The position numbers and the translations under genes are program-made. Source: an uncultured bacterium (GTDB taxonomy: Bacteria > CSSED10-310 > CALFER01). From it: 64,000 nucleotides of DNA. Positions within the stretch are counted from its first letter, which is position 1, and each line of letters begins with the position of its first letter. Below the pieces are notes generated by a model that saw only the letters and a program-made list of their open reading frames with translations, was not told where the DNA came from and did no database searches. Location: NCBI GenBank assembly GCA_937951895.1, contig CALFER010000029.1:1-64000 (forward strand), in the 5' to 3' direction. This document shows, one piece after another, positions 35,188 to 44,535 of the stretch.

Positions 35188-36529
35188 TCGATTGCGCTGC
35201 CAGTCTGCGGAACCCCATCATCACGCTCCGGAATGGAAAGGCGAGAAAGCCTATTGCGGCGATTCGTCCGATGAGGAGCGCCGTACAGGCTGCAACCGCG
35301 CCGGTCGAATCGAACCAGTGAATCATGCCGGAAAGAGTCAGCATGATCACCGCGACCTCGATGGCGGTGGCGATGGTGATGGGAAAGGTCTTCTTGGAAT
35401 TGACCAGTACACTTCGCTGGAATGAGATCATAACCTCGAGACCCGGCAGGATGGTAACGATCATGAGTGGAACGAGTGAAAACTGCATCAGTTCGTTCGA
35501 GAGGCCCGAAACCGTCGAAAACCAAAACCGCGAAAGTGGTGTGAAAGCGAGCAGCGAGAGTGCTGCAACGAGCGTCAATCCCAGTCGAATGGCGAATGTT
35601 CGGATCTTCCGGTAACCTGTCAGTGAGTCGCCGAGCAGTGCAACACCCACCTCCTGGTAGGACAAACCAAGGCTCTTGAAGATAAAGCTGACTGAGCTGA
35701 TGACCGGAAGAACTGCCAGCGATTCGATCGGGAATCGGCTCTGACCGACAAAAAACGTGATCATCGGCTGCGCGCTGAGCCCCAGAATCGACGATAGTGC
35801 GAGCGGATAATAAAACTGGGTGATCTGAAGATACGACATGCCGGGACCTGTTGGCGGAGCTGCGCCGGATTGCGGTTCCCGAAGCCGTCTGACCACGTGT
35901 CGCGCCATATAACGGATCGATGCGGCTTCCATGAGCACTCCCGCCGACAGAGCGAACGAGCCGACCCATGCACCTGAAACAGAGGGCAGAAAATGCCAGG
36001 CTCCGAGCGCGGAGAGGGTCATCGAGCAGAGTCGGATGAACGTTCCTTTCCCGACCAGATGCGTTAGTTTGTTACGGATGAGAATACCCTGATAGAAACG
36101 TCGGTACCCGATCGCACTGGGCCAGGGCAGGAGGAGAATGGTGGCGATGTGGGTCAGATGAGCGAGATCTGCCGGGAGATCGAGCACGCGGAATGCGATG
36201 AAGTCGAAAGCGGGGGGCGTCAGGAGAGCGATCATCAGCAGCGTGATGATCAGGTTGAGCAGATGGGTGTATCTTCTGAGTTTGAAGAAGGCAGTGGAGT
36301 CCCCGACAAGCGCGATCGAAGCACTCATCAGCATGATGATCGGTGCTTCGATGATGAGGGCGAACGAGAACGCGATGCCGTACGCGGCAAGATTGAATTT
36401 GGGATCGACCATGCGAGCGATGACAGCGGCGATGAACGGACCTTCGAACGCCATCATCAACCAGGTCGCGGCCAGCGGAATCCAGAAGATAAGGATATCC
36501 CGGAGAGAGAGTGATTTTGATTTTTCCAA
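35069..36529 (-). CDS. Polytopic membrane transporter, MATE/MOP (ANKH-like) superfamily
   Basis: A 486-residue protein with about twelve hydrophobic segments (IFWIPLAATWLMMAFEGPFI at the start, later LVAALSLLAFTPLSRFWFST and IATAIEVAVIMLTLSGMI). The pattern of paired six-helix halves and motifs such as GPFIAAVIARM and YLQITQFYYPLALSSILG resembles MOP-superfamily flippases and ANKH homologues. The substrate is unknown. The last ~35 residues are hydrophilic (DRCHRQQRPQNTNRS) and lie entirely antisense to the end of the lipoprotein gene, so they may be a read-through extension after loss of an earlier stop. The peptidase gene ends 9 bases upstream of its start region on the same strand. Confidence 0.75.
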   Translation of the reverse strand: MEKSKSLSLRDILIFWIPLAATWLMMAFEGPFIAAVIARMVDPKFNLAAYGIAFSFALIIEAPIIMLMSASIALVGDSTAFFKLRRYTHLLNLIITLLMIALLTPPAFDFIAFRVLDLPADLAHLTHIATILLLPWPSAIGYRRFYQGILIRNKLTHLVGKGTFIRLCSMTLSALGAWHFLPSVSGAWVGSFALSAGVLMEAASIRYMARHVVRRLREPQSGAAPPTGPGMSYLQITQFYYPLALSSILGLSAQPMITFFVGQSRFPIESLAVLPVISSVSFIFKSLGLSYQEVGVALLGDSLTGYRKIRTFAIRLGLTLVAALSLLAFTPLSRFWFSTVSGLSNELMQFSLVPLMIVTILPGLEVMISFQRSVLVNSKKTFPITIATAIEVAVIMLTLSGMIHWFDSTGAVAACTALLIGRIAAIGFLAFPFRSVMMGFRRLAAQSIIEPGSSIDFQDRCHRQQRPQNTNRSIPVSCMPLGDDPD

Positions 36530-36538
36530 CGATTGTCC

Positions 36539-38527
36539 TCAGTAAGCAGGTTCTTCGAGTCGACCCTGGAGATTCACAGCAAGGAATCTCTCGCAAGCCG
36601 CATAAAATTTCAAGCGGTTTTCAACTTTTGAAAGACGATGTCCCTCATCAGTGAACTCGAGATACCGGTATCGAAGTCCCTTCTGTCGGATCGCATCGAT
36701 GATCTGGCCGCCTTCTTGGTGCCGGACTCGGGCATCATTCGCACCCTGGGCCAGCAAGATCGGAATCTTGATGTTGTCAACCCTGGATATCGGGGACCGT
36801 GACAGCAGAAAGTCCCGTTCGGTGTCGGGATCACCGATTCGATTGAACAAAAATCGCCTTTGCGGCGACCAGTAAGCCGGGATACTCTTCAGAAACGTCA
36901 CAAGATTACTGGGTCCCATGGCCGAAATGGCACATCGGAAGACATCAGGGGTGAACGTTGCGCCGAGAAGAGCCGCGTACCCGCCGTACGATGCTCCCAT
37001 AATGGCAATCCGGGCTGGATCGGCGATCCCCTGAGAGACGGCCCATGAGACCGTGTCGATGAGGTCATCGTGCATTTTCCCGCCCCATTCCCGTCTCGAA
37101 GCGTTGATGAACTCCTTCCCGTATCCGGTGGACCCCCGGTAATTAACCTGAAGACAGACAAATCCTCGGTTTGCGAGCCATTGGATCTCCGGATTGTACT
37201 CCCAGGAATCCCGGGCATAAGGACCTCCGTGAACACGCAGCACCAGAGGCAGCCCCGTTTTACGCACGGTCGGCGGAAAGGTGATGTATCCATTCAGCTG
37301 AAGACCATCTCTGGCCCGACATTCAAAAGGAATGGTCGGCGCCAGAATGTACTTCTCGATGACCGGATATGTCGACCCGATGGAATCGATCTGCCCGGTC
37401 TTCCGATGATAGATGTAGAAACCGGGGGGACGTGTGTCCGAAGAAAACTCAATCAGCCAAACTTCATCATCTGCCGATCGATCGACAACCCGGAGATGTC
37501 CATCACGAAAGCTCTTCAGAATGTCGAAATCCGCTTTGATATCAGGATCCGTCAGATGCCATTCACGAAACTGGCGATTCGTCTGGTATGCTTGTAACTC
37601 CTTTGTGGACGGATGAATCAGAACCTCTTCGATATCATTGTTCTGATCCGATGCCATCACCGTTCGCGATCCGGATTCGAGCTCGATTCTGACAAGACGC
37701 GCCGTGTTACAATCACTCGAATCCCGCACCAACACCGACTTGCTGTCCTTTGAGAACCCGACGACATTGCTCGAAATCATGTCGTTATCCGTCCATCGTA
37801 TCAATCGACGCCACTCCTCCTTCTCCGCAGGACGAATCATCAAATCAACCATGCCGTCTTCCGTTGAGTTGAGTGCAGCCAGAATCCGGCCCTGTGCATC
37901 GGCGATCCAACTCATCACGGTTCCCGGATTGGTCGTGACCTGAAACAGTTCTCGTGTATCGAGATTCAATGAATAGGCATCGTGATACTGCGGATGAGCG
38001 CTGTTCAGAGCGATCAGAATGCGTGCGGGGTTTGTCGGATCACAGGCGATGATATCGGCGCTGACGTTCTGTTGCGGTGTATATCGGGTGATCAAGCCCG
38101 TCTGGATATTGGTACCGTAGATCACATAGTTTTCATTACCCTCGCGATCCGCCAGAAACAAGATATGCGAACTGTCGGGGGTCCACATCAAGGCAGCGAT
38201 GCGATATTCCACAGTTTCAGAAAACAATTGGAGATCCTCTGTCTGGATCGATTTTACCGTGAGAACCTGCTGACCTTGTTCGGATGCGAGATAGCCGATG
38301 CGGGTTCCATCCGGCGAGAGTCTGACGAGGGAGATTTGAGGATGATCGAACAAGTGACGTCTGGGAATGATCGGCACTTCGTCCGGTATCGCTTCGGCGG
38401 CGAATACGGTCATGCAGCGAAACGGCATCGGGAGAACGAACAGCAGCCAGACTGCCAGATGGATAATTCGTATCTGATGCCGCGTCATGATCTCATTCAT
38501 CGTCACTCTGTTCATGGAATTGGTCAT
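36539..38527 (-). CDS. S9 family serine peptidase (prolyl oligopeptidase-type), exported
   Basis: A 662-residue protein: a signal-like segment (IIHLAVWLLFVLPMPFRCM), an N-terminal beta-propeller (LVRLSPDGTRIGYLASEQGQ, ALMWTPDSSHILFLADREG), and a C-terminal alpha/beta-hydrolase domain with Ser in GASYGGYAALLG, Asp in LAQGANDARV and His in DEGHRLSK. It cleaves peptides in the periplasm or outside. The start at MTNSMNR is chosen because upstream codons lie in the terminator region of the RRM gene and carry no signal; MNEIM a few codons on is an alternative. It is on the same strand as the transporter downstream. Confidence 0.88.
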   Translation of the reverse strand: MTNSMNRVTMNEIMTRHQIRIIHLAVWLLFVLPMPFRCMTVFAAEAIPDEVPIIPRRHLFDHPQISLVRLSPDGTRIGYLASEQGQQVLTVKSIQTEDLQLFSETVEYRIAALMWTPDSSHILFLADREGNENYVIYGTNIQTGLITRYTPQQNVSADIIACDPTNPARILIALNSAHPQYHDAYSLNLDTRELFQVTTNPGTVMSWIADAQGRILAALNSTEDGMVDLMIRPAEKEEWRRLIRWTDNDMISSNVVGFSKDSKSVLVRDSSDCNTARLVRIELESGSRTVMASDQNNDIEEVLIHPSTKELQAYQTNRQFREWHLTDPDIKADFDILKSFRDGHLRVVDRSADDEVWLIEFSSDTRPPGFYIYHRKTGQIDSIGSTYPVIEKYILAPTIPFECRARDGLQLNGYITFPPTVRKTGLPLVLRVHGGPYARDSWEYNPEIQWLANRGFVCLQVNYRGSTGYGKEFINASRREWGGKMHDDLIDTVSWAVSQGIADPARIAIMGASYGGYAALLGATFTPDVFRCAISAMGPSNLVTFLKSIPAYWSPQRRFLFNRIGDPDTERDFLLSRSPISRVDNIKIPILLAQGANDARVRHQEGGQIIDAIRQKGLRYRYLEFTDEGHRLSKVENRLKFYAACERFLAVNLQGRLEEPAY

Positions 38528-38650
38528 CCCGAAAATCACTCGTATTGTAGAGTGTTGTCGGTCGTTCTGTAAAGGAGTCCGGCGAGGTGAACGTGCGGGG
38601 GTCGGATCGGATGAATGAGACCGATCGCATGACAAAATGGCACGAACAAG

Positions 38651-38684
38651 CAAAAAAAAACAGCCTCCATTGCGGAGGCTGTTT
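38651..38684 (-). terminator. Rho-independent terminator of the RRM gene
   Basis: On the minus strand AAACAGCCTCC pairs with GGAGGCTGTTT around a five-base loop (GCAAT), then a run of nine T. It lies about 20 bases after the RRM stop and separates it from the peptidase gene. Confidence 0.9.
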
Positions 38685-38702
38685 ATTGCCGAAGATCTGG
38701 AA

Positions 38703-39023
38703 TTACCAGCGGTTGTTCGGACGGCGGTTCGAATTGAACCGGGAGTTTCTGCCACCGCCGCCGCCACCTTCCCGCGGACTTTCCTGTGCGTAATCCACTT
38801 TCACGGCGCGACCGTCGATCTCACGACCGTTCATCGTTTCGATCGCTTTCTGGGCGGCTTCATCTTCTGTGAACGTGACAAATCCGAATCCACGGGAACG
38901 ACCGGTTTCACGGTCATTGAGAACGACCGCTTCCACGACTTCACCGAATTGTTCGAATTCCTGGCGCATACGGTCACTCGTCACATTCCAGCTCAACCCA
39001 CCAACAAACAACTTCTTACTCAT
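38703..39023 (-). CDS. RRM-type RNA-binding protein
   Basis: A 106-residue protein with one RNA recognition motif: RNP2 KLFVGGLSW and RNP1 RGFGFVTF, then AQKAIETMNGREIDGRAVKV. The short C-terminal tail is Gly/Arg/Asn-rich (GGGGGGRNSRFNSNRRP). Such small RRM proteins are widespread in cyanobacteria and several Gram-negative phyla and often respond to cold. The ATG (MSKKLF) follows AGGAGAG; an upstream in-frame region has no ribosome-binding site and unlikely composition. A leader of about 130 bases precedes it, and a strong terminator follows, so it is a monocistronic unit. Confidence 0.93.
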   Translation of the reverse strand: MSKKLFVGGLSWNVTSDRMRQEFEQFGEVVEAVVLNDRETGRSRGFGFVTFTEDEAAQKAIETMNGREIDGRAVKVDYAQESPREGGGGGGRNSRFNSNRRPNNRW

Positions 39024-39345
39024 CACACTCTCTCCTTCTGAGGTTTCGAAATCACACCGATCCGAACCATTACCCAAGCTTGCGAACATCAAACAGATTC
39101 GGTTCTCGAGTCGTTCCTCTCGGTCTTCCACGCCCACATGCCAATCATGTGAACTACCGGCCAATGATGCATACCTTTTTCCGGGAAGTCAATAGACTCT
39201 GATGAGATGATCGCGGCCACCCGGGAGAACCGTTCCGGGTGACGATGAAACACGGCCGGAATCGAATCGACATTGTCGAAGTCACGGCAACACGCTAGAT
39301 TGAAACGAGCGGATCATTGATCGGGAGAGATGGGAGATCGGATCG
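39024..39345. other. Intergenic region between the RRM gene and mtgA
   Basis: On the minus strand a possible promoter, TTGACT-N17-CATCAT (39164-39192), would give the RRM gene a leader of roughly 130 bases, as is common for cold-regulated genes. On the + strand GGGAG lies before mtgA. No repeats, RNA gene or terminator were seen. Confidence 0.3.
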
Positions 39346-40080
39346 ATGCCAGAGCGGAGTTTGAAACCGGGTTGTCTGGGACACAGTCTTCGATGGATCA
39401 GGCGGGGATGCATCATCATGCTGGCATTCGTCGTCTCCTCCGGCTGCCTCGTTGCCTCGATCCGTTTCATCAACCCCCCCAGGACACCCCTGATGATCAT
39501 CCGCGCTCTCGGATCCCGGACGATCGATTACCGCTGGAAACCGCTCGATCAGATCGCCCCGGGTCTTCAGCAGGCCGTCATGGCAGCGGAAGATCAGAGG
39601 TTCATCGATCACGATGGATTCGACTGGAACGAGATTCAGAACGCGCTGGAAGAGAATGAAAGTCGGAAGAAACCGAGAGGAGCCAGCACGATCTCGATGC
39701 AGGTGGCACGGAATCTGTTCCTGTGGCCCGGAGGGGGATGGTTCCGCAAAGGGCTCGAGGCCTACTTCACCGTGTTACTCGAAACCTGTTGCTCCAAGTA
39801 CAGAATCATGGAGATTTATTTGAATGTTGCCGAATGGGGGCCTGGCATATTCGGAGCGGAAGCTGCGGCCGACTTTCATTTTCACAAACCGGCTGCTCGA
39901 TTGACGATTCGGGAAAGCGCCGCTCTCGCAGCCGTGCTGCCGAGCCCGAATAAATGGTCTCCGAGTAAACCGGGGCCGTATCTGCAAAAGCGGATCGAGA
40001 CGATCGTTTCGATGATGGATCGATTCAAGCCCATCCCGCCGTCCGAAAAGGTCCGACAACCGCATCGTTCGACACGGTGA
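39346..40080 (+). CDS. mtgA: Monofunctional peptidoglycan glycosyltransferase (MtgA-type)
   Basis: A 244-residue GT51 enzyme with one N-terminal membrane anchor (GCIIMLAFVVSSGCLVASI). It has the family motifs: QAVMAAEDQRFIDHDGFDW with the catalytic Glu, RGASTISMQVARNLFLW, and RIMEIYLNVAEWGPGIFGAEAAA; a second acidic residue lies in the latter. The C-terminal AALAAVLPSPNKWSPSKPG is typical of MtgA. It polymerises glycan strands from lipid II without transpeptidase activity. It is a single gene, with GGGAG about ten bases before the ATG. Confidence 0.92.
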   Translation: MPERSLKPGCLGHSLRWIRRGCIIMLAFVVSSGCLVASIRFINPPRTPLMIIRALGSRTIDYRWKPLDQIAPGLQQAVMAAEDQRFIDHDGFDWNEIQNALEENESRKKPRGASTISMQVARNLFLWPGGGWFRKGLEAYFTVLLETCCSKYRIMEIYLNVAEWGPGIFGAEAAADFHFHKPAARLTIRESAALAAVLPSPNKWSPSKPGPYLQKRIETIVSMMDRFKPIPPSEKVRQPHRSTR

Positions 40081-40214
40081 CCTTCATCACGGATGCCTTG
40101 CGGCTCTGATTTGTTGCCGAACACGCATTCTTTCAGTATACTTGGGTCGTTTCGTTGTCAGTGTTCAACAGGAATGATCGTACATCCATGAATTCGACGA
40201 GAGGAGAATCACCG

Positions 40215-40796
40215 ATGAGAAAGATCAGTTTCAAGTCTGGTCTTGTCGTTATTTTCCTGATCTCCCTGGTGACTCTCACCCGGGCCTCTGACGCTTCTCT
40301 GATCGACACTCCGGCACCTGATTTCAGCGTGCGCTCAGGAAGTGGCGATATTTTGACACTCGCGGATATCTCCGGGAAAATCGCCGGTCTTTTTTATCAA
40401 CCTCGGTATCGGGAGATCGTCGAGCAGCAGAAACCATTCGAAGAAGCGCTCGATGCATTCTTCAAGTCCCTCTCCCCTGCCGATCAGGGACGGATTTTCA
40501 GAGGAGCCTTCATCGACACGCACGACATCCCGGGACTATTCAGATGGCTGACCCGGATGAAAATGCGTTCCCAATCCAAAAAACTCGGGATAACCGTCTA
40601 TGGTGACTGGACTGGCGATTTTGCTGCCGCCTATCATACGAGGCCGGACCAGTTCAATTTTTACCTGATCGATGCTTCGGGAAAGATTATCCATCAGCAT
40701 CATGGACCGGTTTCGCAGAATGACAGTTCACGAATCATCGAGATGCTGCGTGACCAACTCAAAAAGGGTATCGACACACCGGCGGTCTCGGATTGA
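40215..40796 (+). CDS. Exported redoxin-fold protein without cysteines
   Basis: A 193-residue protein with a signal peptide (SGLVVIFLISLVTLTRASD). The mature part begins like AhpC/TlpA redoxins (TPAPDFSVRSGSGDILTLAD, SGKIAGLFYQ) and ends with a TlpA-like FNFYLIDASGKIIHQHHGP, but contains no Cys at all. Peroxidase or disulfide exchange activity is therefore impossible, so it is probably a binding or structural protein of the thioredoxin fold. GAGGAG precedes the ATG. It lies 44 bases before the hybrid kinase gene and may be co-transcribed with it, perhaps as a periplasmic sensor component. Confidence 0.6.
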   Translation: MRKISFKSGLVVIFLISLVTLTRASDASLIDTPAPDFSVRSGSGDILTLADISGKIAGLFYQPRYREIVEQQKPFEEALDAFFKSLSPADQGRIFRGAFIDTHDIPGLFRWLTRMKMRSQSKKLGITVYGDWTGDFAAAYHTRPDQFNFYLIDASGKIIHQHHGPVSQNDSSRIIEMLRDQLKKGIDTPAVSD

Positions 40797-40840
40797 ACGC
40801 GAGAGGATCGAATCTGTAAAGGGGAGCAACGGGAGGAGTC

Positions 40841-43357
40841 ATGAATCATGTCGATCTGCTTGGCGCCGGAGGATCCTCTGACAAAGGGTCCGAGGCGCAT
40901 CAAACGAAGAAGATCAAGGAACTCGAAGCACGAGCCCGGCGATTTCGAGTTTCGCTGCGTGAGTCCGAAGAACGCTTCAAAACTCTCTGCAACCTGATTC
41001 CCGAGACCATCTGCTGCTTTGATCTCGAAGGGTTGATCAGTTACTGGAATTCGAGTGCTCAACAGCTGTTCGGCTGGACATCCGCGGAGTTACTCGGGAA
41101 GTCGGTATTCGAAGTCGTCCTCGCGAACCTTCCAGCGGACTCTCCCCTGCGCGAACTGATATCCAGCCAGGGGGCATCGGGAAAACTGCCGGATGTATCC
41201 CATGAAGTTCGCTTCGCGCATAAGAACGGTCAGGAATTCTACGGAATTCTGACCTTGGCGGAAGTGCGCTCAGAGAACAGTCTGAGTTTTGTCTGCTCGA
41301 TTGTGCCGAAATCGGAACCGAGCCATCTCGACGCCGCGCGGATGGATGAGCCTGCAGCGCCCGAGCATCCGTATATGCCGGATCCATTTCCCATGGGCTG
41401 TTATGAAGCACTCTGTGATTTTTGGTTAAATGTATCGCACGAGATCCGAAAGCCGCTCAGCGGGATTACCGGGATGCTGCAACTGGCCATGAAGACCGAG
41501 TTATCGAAGGAGCAGCGCGAGTATCTCGAGATGCTCCAGATCACCTCCGATAACATGATGACCCTCATCAACGACATCATTGATTTCAGCAAGATTGAAA
41601 CCGGCCAATTCGATCTCGAACAGATCGATTTCGACCTGTATTCCACATTGGAAGCGGCCATCAACGCGTTTGCGTCGCACGCTTCCGACAAGGGATTGTC
41701 ATTGGAGTGCCGAATCAGTCCCGACGTACCCAATGCGTTGAGGGGCGACCCCGGGCGATTCAGGAAAATCATCCTGAATCTGCTCGACAATGCCGTGAAA
41801 TATACTCCGAGCGGTTATGTTCATGTGTCTTGCGATCAGGAACAGGAAACGGCAGATCGCGTGCAGTTACACATTCGTATCGAGGATAGCGGGATCGGCA
41901 TCGAGCCGGAAAAACTGGCCTCGCTGTTCGACATTCGACAGCCCTGGCAATCCGCCAATCACGAGAATGCTCCGAGTCGTCTCGGCCTGTCCATCTGCCG
42001 GGAACTCGCCGAGCTGATGGACGGAAGGATCTGGGCGGAGAGCGAACCGGGGAAAGGCACCGTTTTCCATGTGACATGCTGTTTCATCCGCAGGATCATG
42101 CCCAAACCGATGCCTCGGGAACGGCTCCATGCGAGCCTCACCAACCTGCGCGTTCTGTATGTGGATTCGAGCGCAACGGATCGCATCATCATGAACGAGA
42201 TGCTCTCGGGTCGTGTTCACCGGTATGAGGATGCGGGCGACTGGGAATCAGCGCTTCTCGAGTTATCGAAAGCCAAAACGACCAATCAGCCCTATCACCT
42301 GATCATCGTCGATTCGATGATCCCGCCATCGCATGTCTTCGAGTTTGTTTCCTATCTGAAGAGTGGCGATTATCTGAGGGAAACGCGCGTAATGGTACTG
42401 ACGTCATTCGGCCAGCGCGGTGACGCTGCGAAATGCCGAGAACTGGGGATTTCAGCCTATCTGCTCAAACCCATCAAGCAAAGTGAACTGATCGAAGCCA
42501 TTCAAAAGGTGCTGACCGGCGAGAGAGACGCCTTCACCGACGAATCACAACTCATAACTCGACATACCATTCGCGAGGATCGTGAACGCCTCAAGTTTAA
42601 CTTTCTTGTTGTCGAGGATAATCCGCTCAACCAGGAAATCACAGTCAGAACCATTGCCAAACATGGACACGGGATCGAAGTGGCCGACCAGTCACGAAAA
42701 GTCATGGAGTATCTGGCGACCGACAGCTTCGATGTCGTACTGATCAACACGCAACTCGCTTCGATGGATGCGTTCGAGATCACGCGTAAGATCAGGAGAA
42801 AAGAACGTCAGACCGGGCACCACGTCCCGATAATCGCACTCATGGACCCCGGCAGTCCGGTCGAACAATCACTCTGTCTGGATTCAGGCATGGACAACTA
42901 TGTCCTGAAACCGCTCAAGCATTCCGAAATCCACACAACGGTGCAACAGACAATCGATCTGGTGCGGCATCGCACCAAACGGAATCCAAAGGTTGTATCG
43001 CATAGCGAGTCCGAAGCGCCTTTTCAGTTTTCGAAGATTCTCAAGATGTTCTATGGCGACATGGATCTGCTCAGGCAGGTTTTCAAGCTGTTCAATGAGC
43101 ATTATCCCACGCAGATCGAAGCATTGCAGAAAGCGGATGCCGAACGTAATCCGGCGAGGCTGATCAAAGCTGTCGGCAGATTGAAAACCTCCGCTCAGAA
43201 TTTCGGAGAATCACTGCTGCTTCAAAAACTCGGGCAGATCGAAAAACTCGGACAGGCATCCGAACTGGTCGGGGTGAAGGATGCGATTGCCGAACTCGAT
43301 GCCTTGATTGCCCAGTTTGTCGCATTCATCACGAAGAATCTGAAGAAACCGCATTGA
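40841..43357 (+). CDS. Hybrid sensor histidine kinase with PAS, two receiver domains and HPt-like domain
   Basis: An 838-residue cytoplasmic protein. Coiled start, then PAS (residues ~45-155: LCNLIPETICCFDLEGLIS), HisKA with His200 (NVSHEIRKPLSG), HATPase (ILNLLDNAVKYT, EDSGIGIEPEKLASL, LGLSICRELAELMDG). Receiver 1 carries Asp491 (LIIVDSMIPP) with the conserved Thr and Lys. Receiver 2 has Asn636 where the phospho-acceptor Asp should be (VVLINTQLA). The C-terminal HPt-like domain lacks its His (VGRLKTSA has Gly779 at that place). Phosphotransfer probably stops at receiver 1. No transmembrane segment is seen. The start has GGGAGGAG just before it. Confidence 0.9.
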   Translation: MNHVDLLGAGGSSDKGSEAHQTKKIKELEARARRFRVSLRESEERFKTLCNLIPETICCFDLEGLISYWNSSAQQLFGWTSAELLGKSVFEVVLANLPADSPLRELISSQGASGKLPDVSHEVRFAHKNGQEFYGILTLAEVRSENSLSFVCSIVPKSEPSHLDAARMDEPAAPEHPYMPDPFPMGCYEALCDFWLNVSHEIRKPLSGITGMLQLAMKTELSKEQREYLEMLQITSDNMMTLINDIIDFSKIETGQFDLEQIDFDLYSTLEAAINAFASHASDKGLSLECRISPDVPNALRGDPGRFRKIILNLLDNAVKYTPSGYVHVSCDQEQETADRVQLHIRIEDSGIGIEPEKLASLFDIRQPWQSANHENAPSRLGLSICRELAELMDGRIWAESEPGKGTVFHVTCCFIRRIMPKPMPRERLHASLTNLRVLYVDSSATDRIIMNEMLSGRVHRYEDAGDWESALLELSKAKTTNQPYHLIIVDSMIPPSHVFEFVSYLKSGDYLRETRVMVLTSFGQRGDAAKCRELGISAYLLKPIKQSELIEAIQKVLTGERDAFTDESQLITRHTIREDRERLKFNFLVVEDNPLNQEITVRTIAKHGHGIEVADQSRKVMEYLATDSFDVVLINTQLASMDAFEITRKIRRKERQTGHHVPIIALMDPGSPVEQSLCLDSGMDNYVLKPLKHSEIHTTVQQTIDLVRHRTKRNPKVVSHSESEAPFQFSKILKMFYGDMDLLRQVFKLFNEHYPTQIEALQKADAERNPARLIKAVGRLKTSAQNFGESLLLQKLGQIEKLGQASELVGVKDAIAELDALIAQFVAFITKNLKKPH

Positions 43358-43361
43358 AGGA

Positions 43362-44534
43362 TCAGATCCATCCCGAGCTCAGATTCCGCATTGTAAACAG
43401 ATGAGCCATCGCATGTGACGTTGGTTTTAATCGTAATGCATTCTGAATGACAAAGGTTTTTACGGCGGTGTTTCCCGATGAGCGCCCGAGCCTCATATTG
43501 AATTCCGCCCTGCGCATCGCAACTCGGGTTCTCCGTTGTATCCGTTGGTCGAAAACCTTGAACACATTGGATTCAGTCTTCCTGCGAATGTCGTGCTGAA
43601 GGGTGCCGGCGAGATCCCAGGCATCCATGAATCCGAGATTCATCCCCTGTCCACCGATCGGACTGATCACGTGCGCAGCGTCACCGCACAGCAAAACGCG
43701 ATCCCGGACAACCTGCTCAGCCATGTAATGCTGCACGCCGAACGCGCTCACCATGGTGGATCCCGAAGGATTGACATCGATCCTTGTACGGTCTCGGATA
43801 ATCCCGCACAACTTGGTTGGCTCCGGATCAGAAACGTATCGATTCGTCCTGGCAACCCATCGTCGTCGACCCGCCGGAAGCGGAAATGATTCCACAACAC
43901 CCTCCGGGTGCAGGAACACCGCAGCATCCGATCCGAACGATGTTTCATCCGGAAAGTCTCCCATCAGATAGGTATCCGGGTATGGTGCGCCGTTGAAAAG
44001 AATACCGGCAGCAGTTCGAACGGTGCTGTTCTTGCCGTCGCACCCGACGAGGTATCGGCAATCGATGCTCTGAACGCATTCCGTCGCATCATCCTCATGG
44101 AATTCAAGACGAATTCGATCACCCGTCAACTCGATCCGATCGAATGTGGATCCCCGGATAATCTGACCGGCTGCACCCTTGAATCCAGCCTCCAGAAGCA
44201 TCTCCGTCATCTGTTGCGGTATCGAGAGAACGAAGTTGAACGGAAGACGGCATGACGCAAATGAAAGTTCCCCCAATCGGACACGATGACCGAACGCAAT
44301 GCCTTTTCTCACCGTGACGCCCTGCTGAAGAAATCGGTCGACAAGACCAAGGTCGCGAAGGTATTCGAGGACCGGAGGATGGATGCCGATCGCCCGCGAA
44401 TGTGGATTGACGGAACGGCGGCGTTCCAGGATGCAACAGTCGACACCCGTCTTCTGAAGAGACAAGCCGAGAAACAACCCGACTGGTCCTCCCCCGATAA
44501 TCACCACCTCATGAGAACCGATTCGGAGAGCCAC
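43362..44534 (-). CDS. FAD-dependent monooxygenase/oxidoreductase
   Basis: A 390-residue flavoprotein of the PHBH/UbiH-like type: N-terminal EVVIIGGGPVGLFLGLSLQK (FAD-binding GxGxxG), the middle motif YLVGCDGKNSTVRTAAGI (DG motif), and VLLCGDAAHVISPIGGQGMN (GD motif). It probably hydroxylates or reduces an aromatic or isoprenoid substrate using NAD(P)H. It starts with GTG, preceded by GGGAGA within the end of the methyltransferase gene, one base after its stop. The pair of methyltransferase and FAD monooxygenase often tailors polyketides; here a CarH-like regulator gene leads the operon. Confidence 0.88.
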   Translation of the reverse strand: MALRIGSHEVVIIGGGPVGLFLGLSLQKTGVDCCILERRRSVNPHSRAIGIHPPVLEYLRDLGLVDRFLQQGVTVRKGIAFGHRVRLGELSFASCRLPFNFVLSIPQQMTEMLLEAGFKGAAGQIIRGSTFDRIELTGDRIRLEFHEDDATECVQSIDCRYLVGCDGKNSTVRTAAGILFNGAPYPDTYLMGDFPDETSFGSDAAVFLHPEGVVESFPLPAGRRRWVARTNRYVSDPEPTKLCGIIRDRTRIDVNPSGSTMVSAFGVQHYMAEQVVRDRVLLCGDAAHVISPIGGQGMNLGFMDAWDLAGTLQHDIRRKTESNVFKVFDQRIQRRTRVAMRRAEFNMRLGRSSGNTAVKTFVIQNALRLKPTSHAMAHLFTMRNLSSGWI

Positions 44535-44535
44535 G

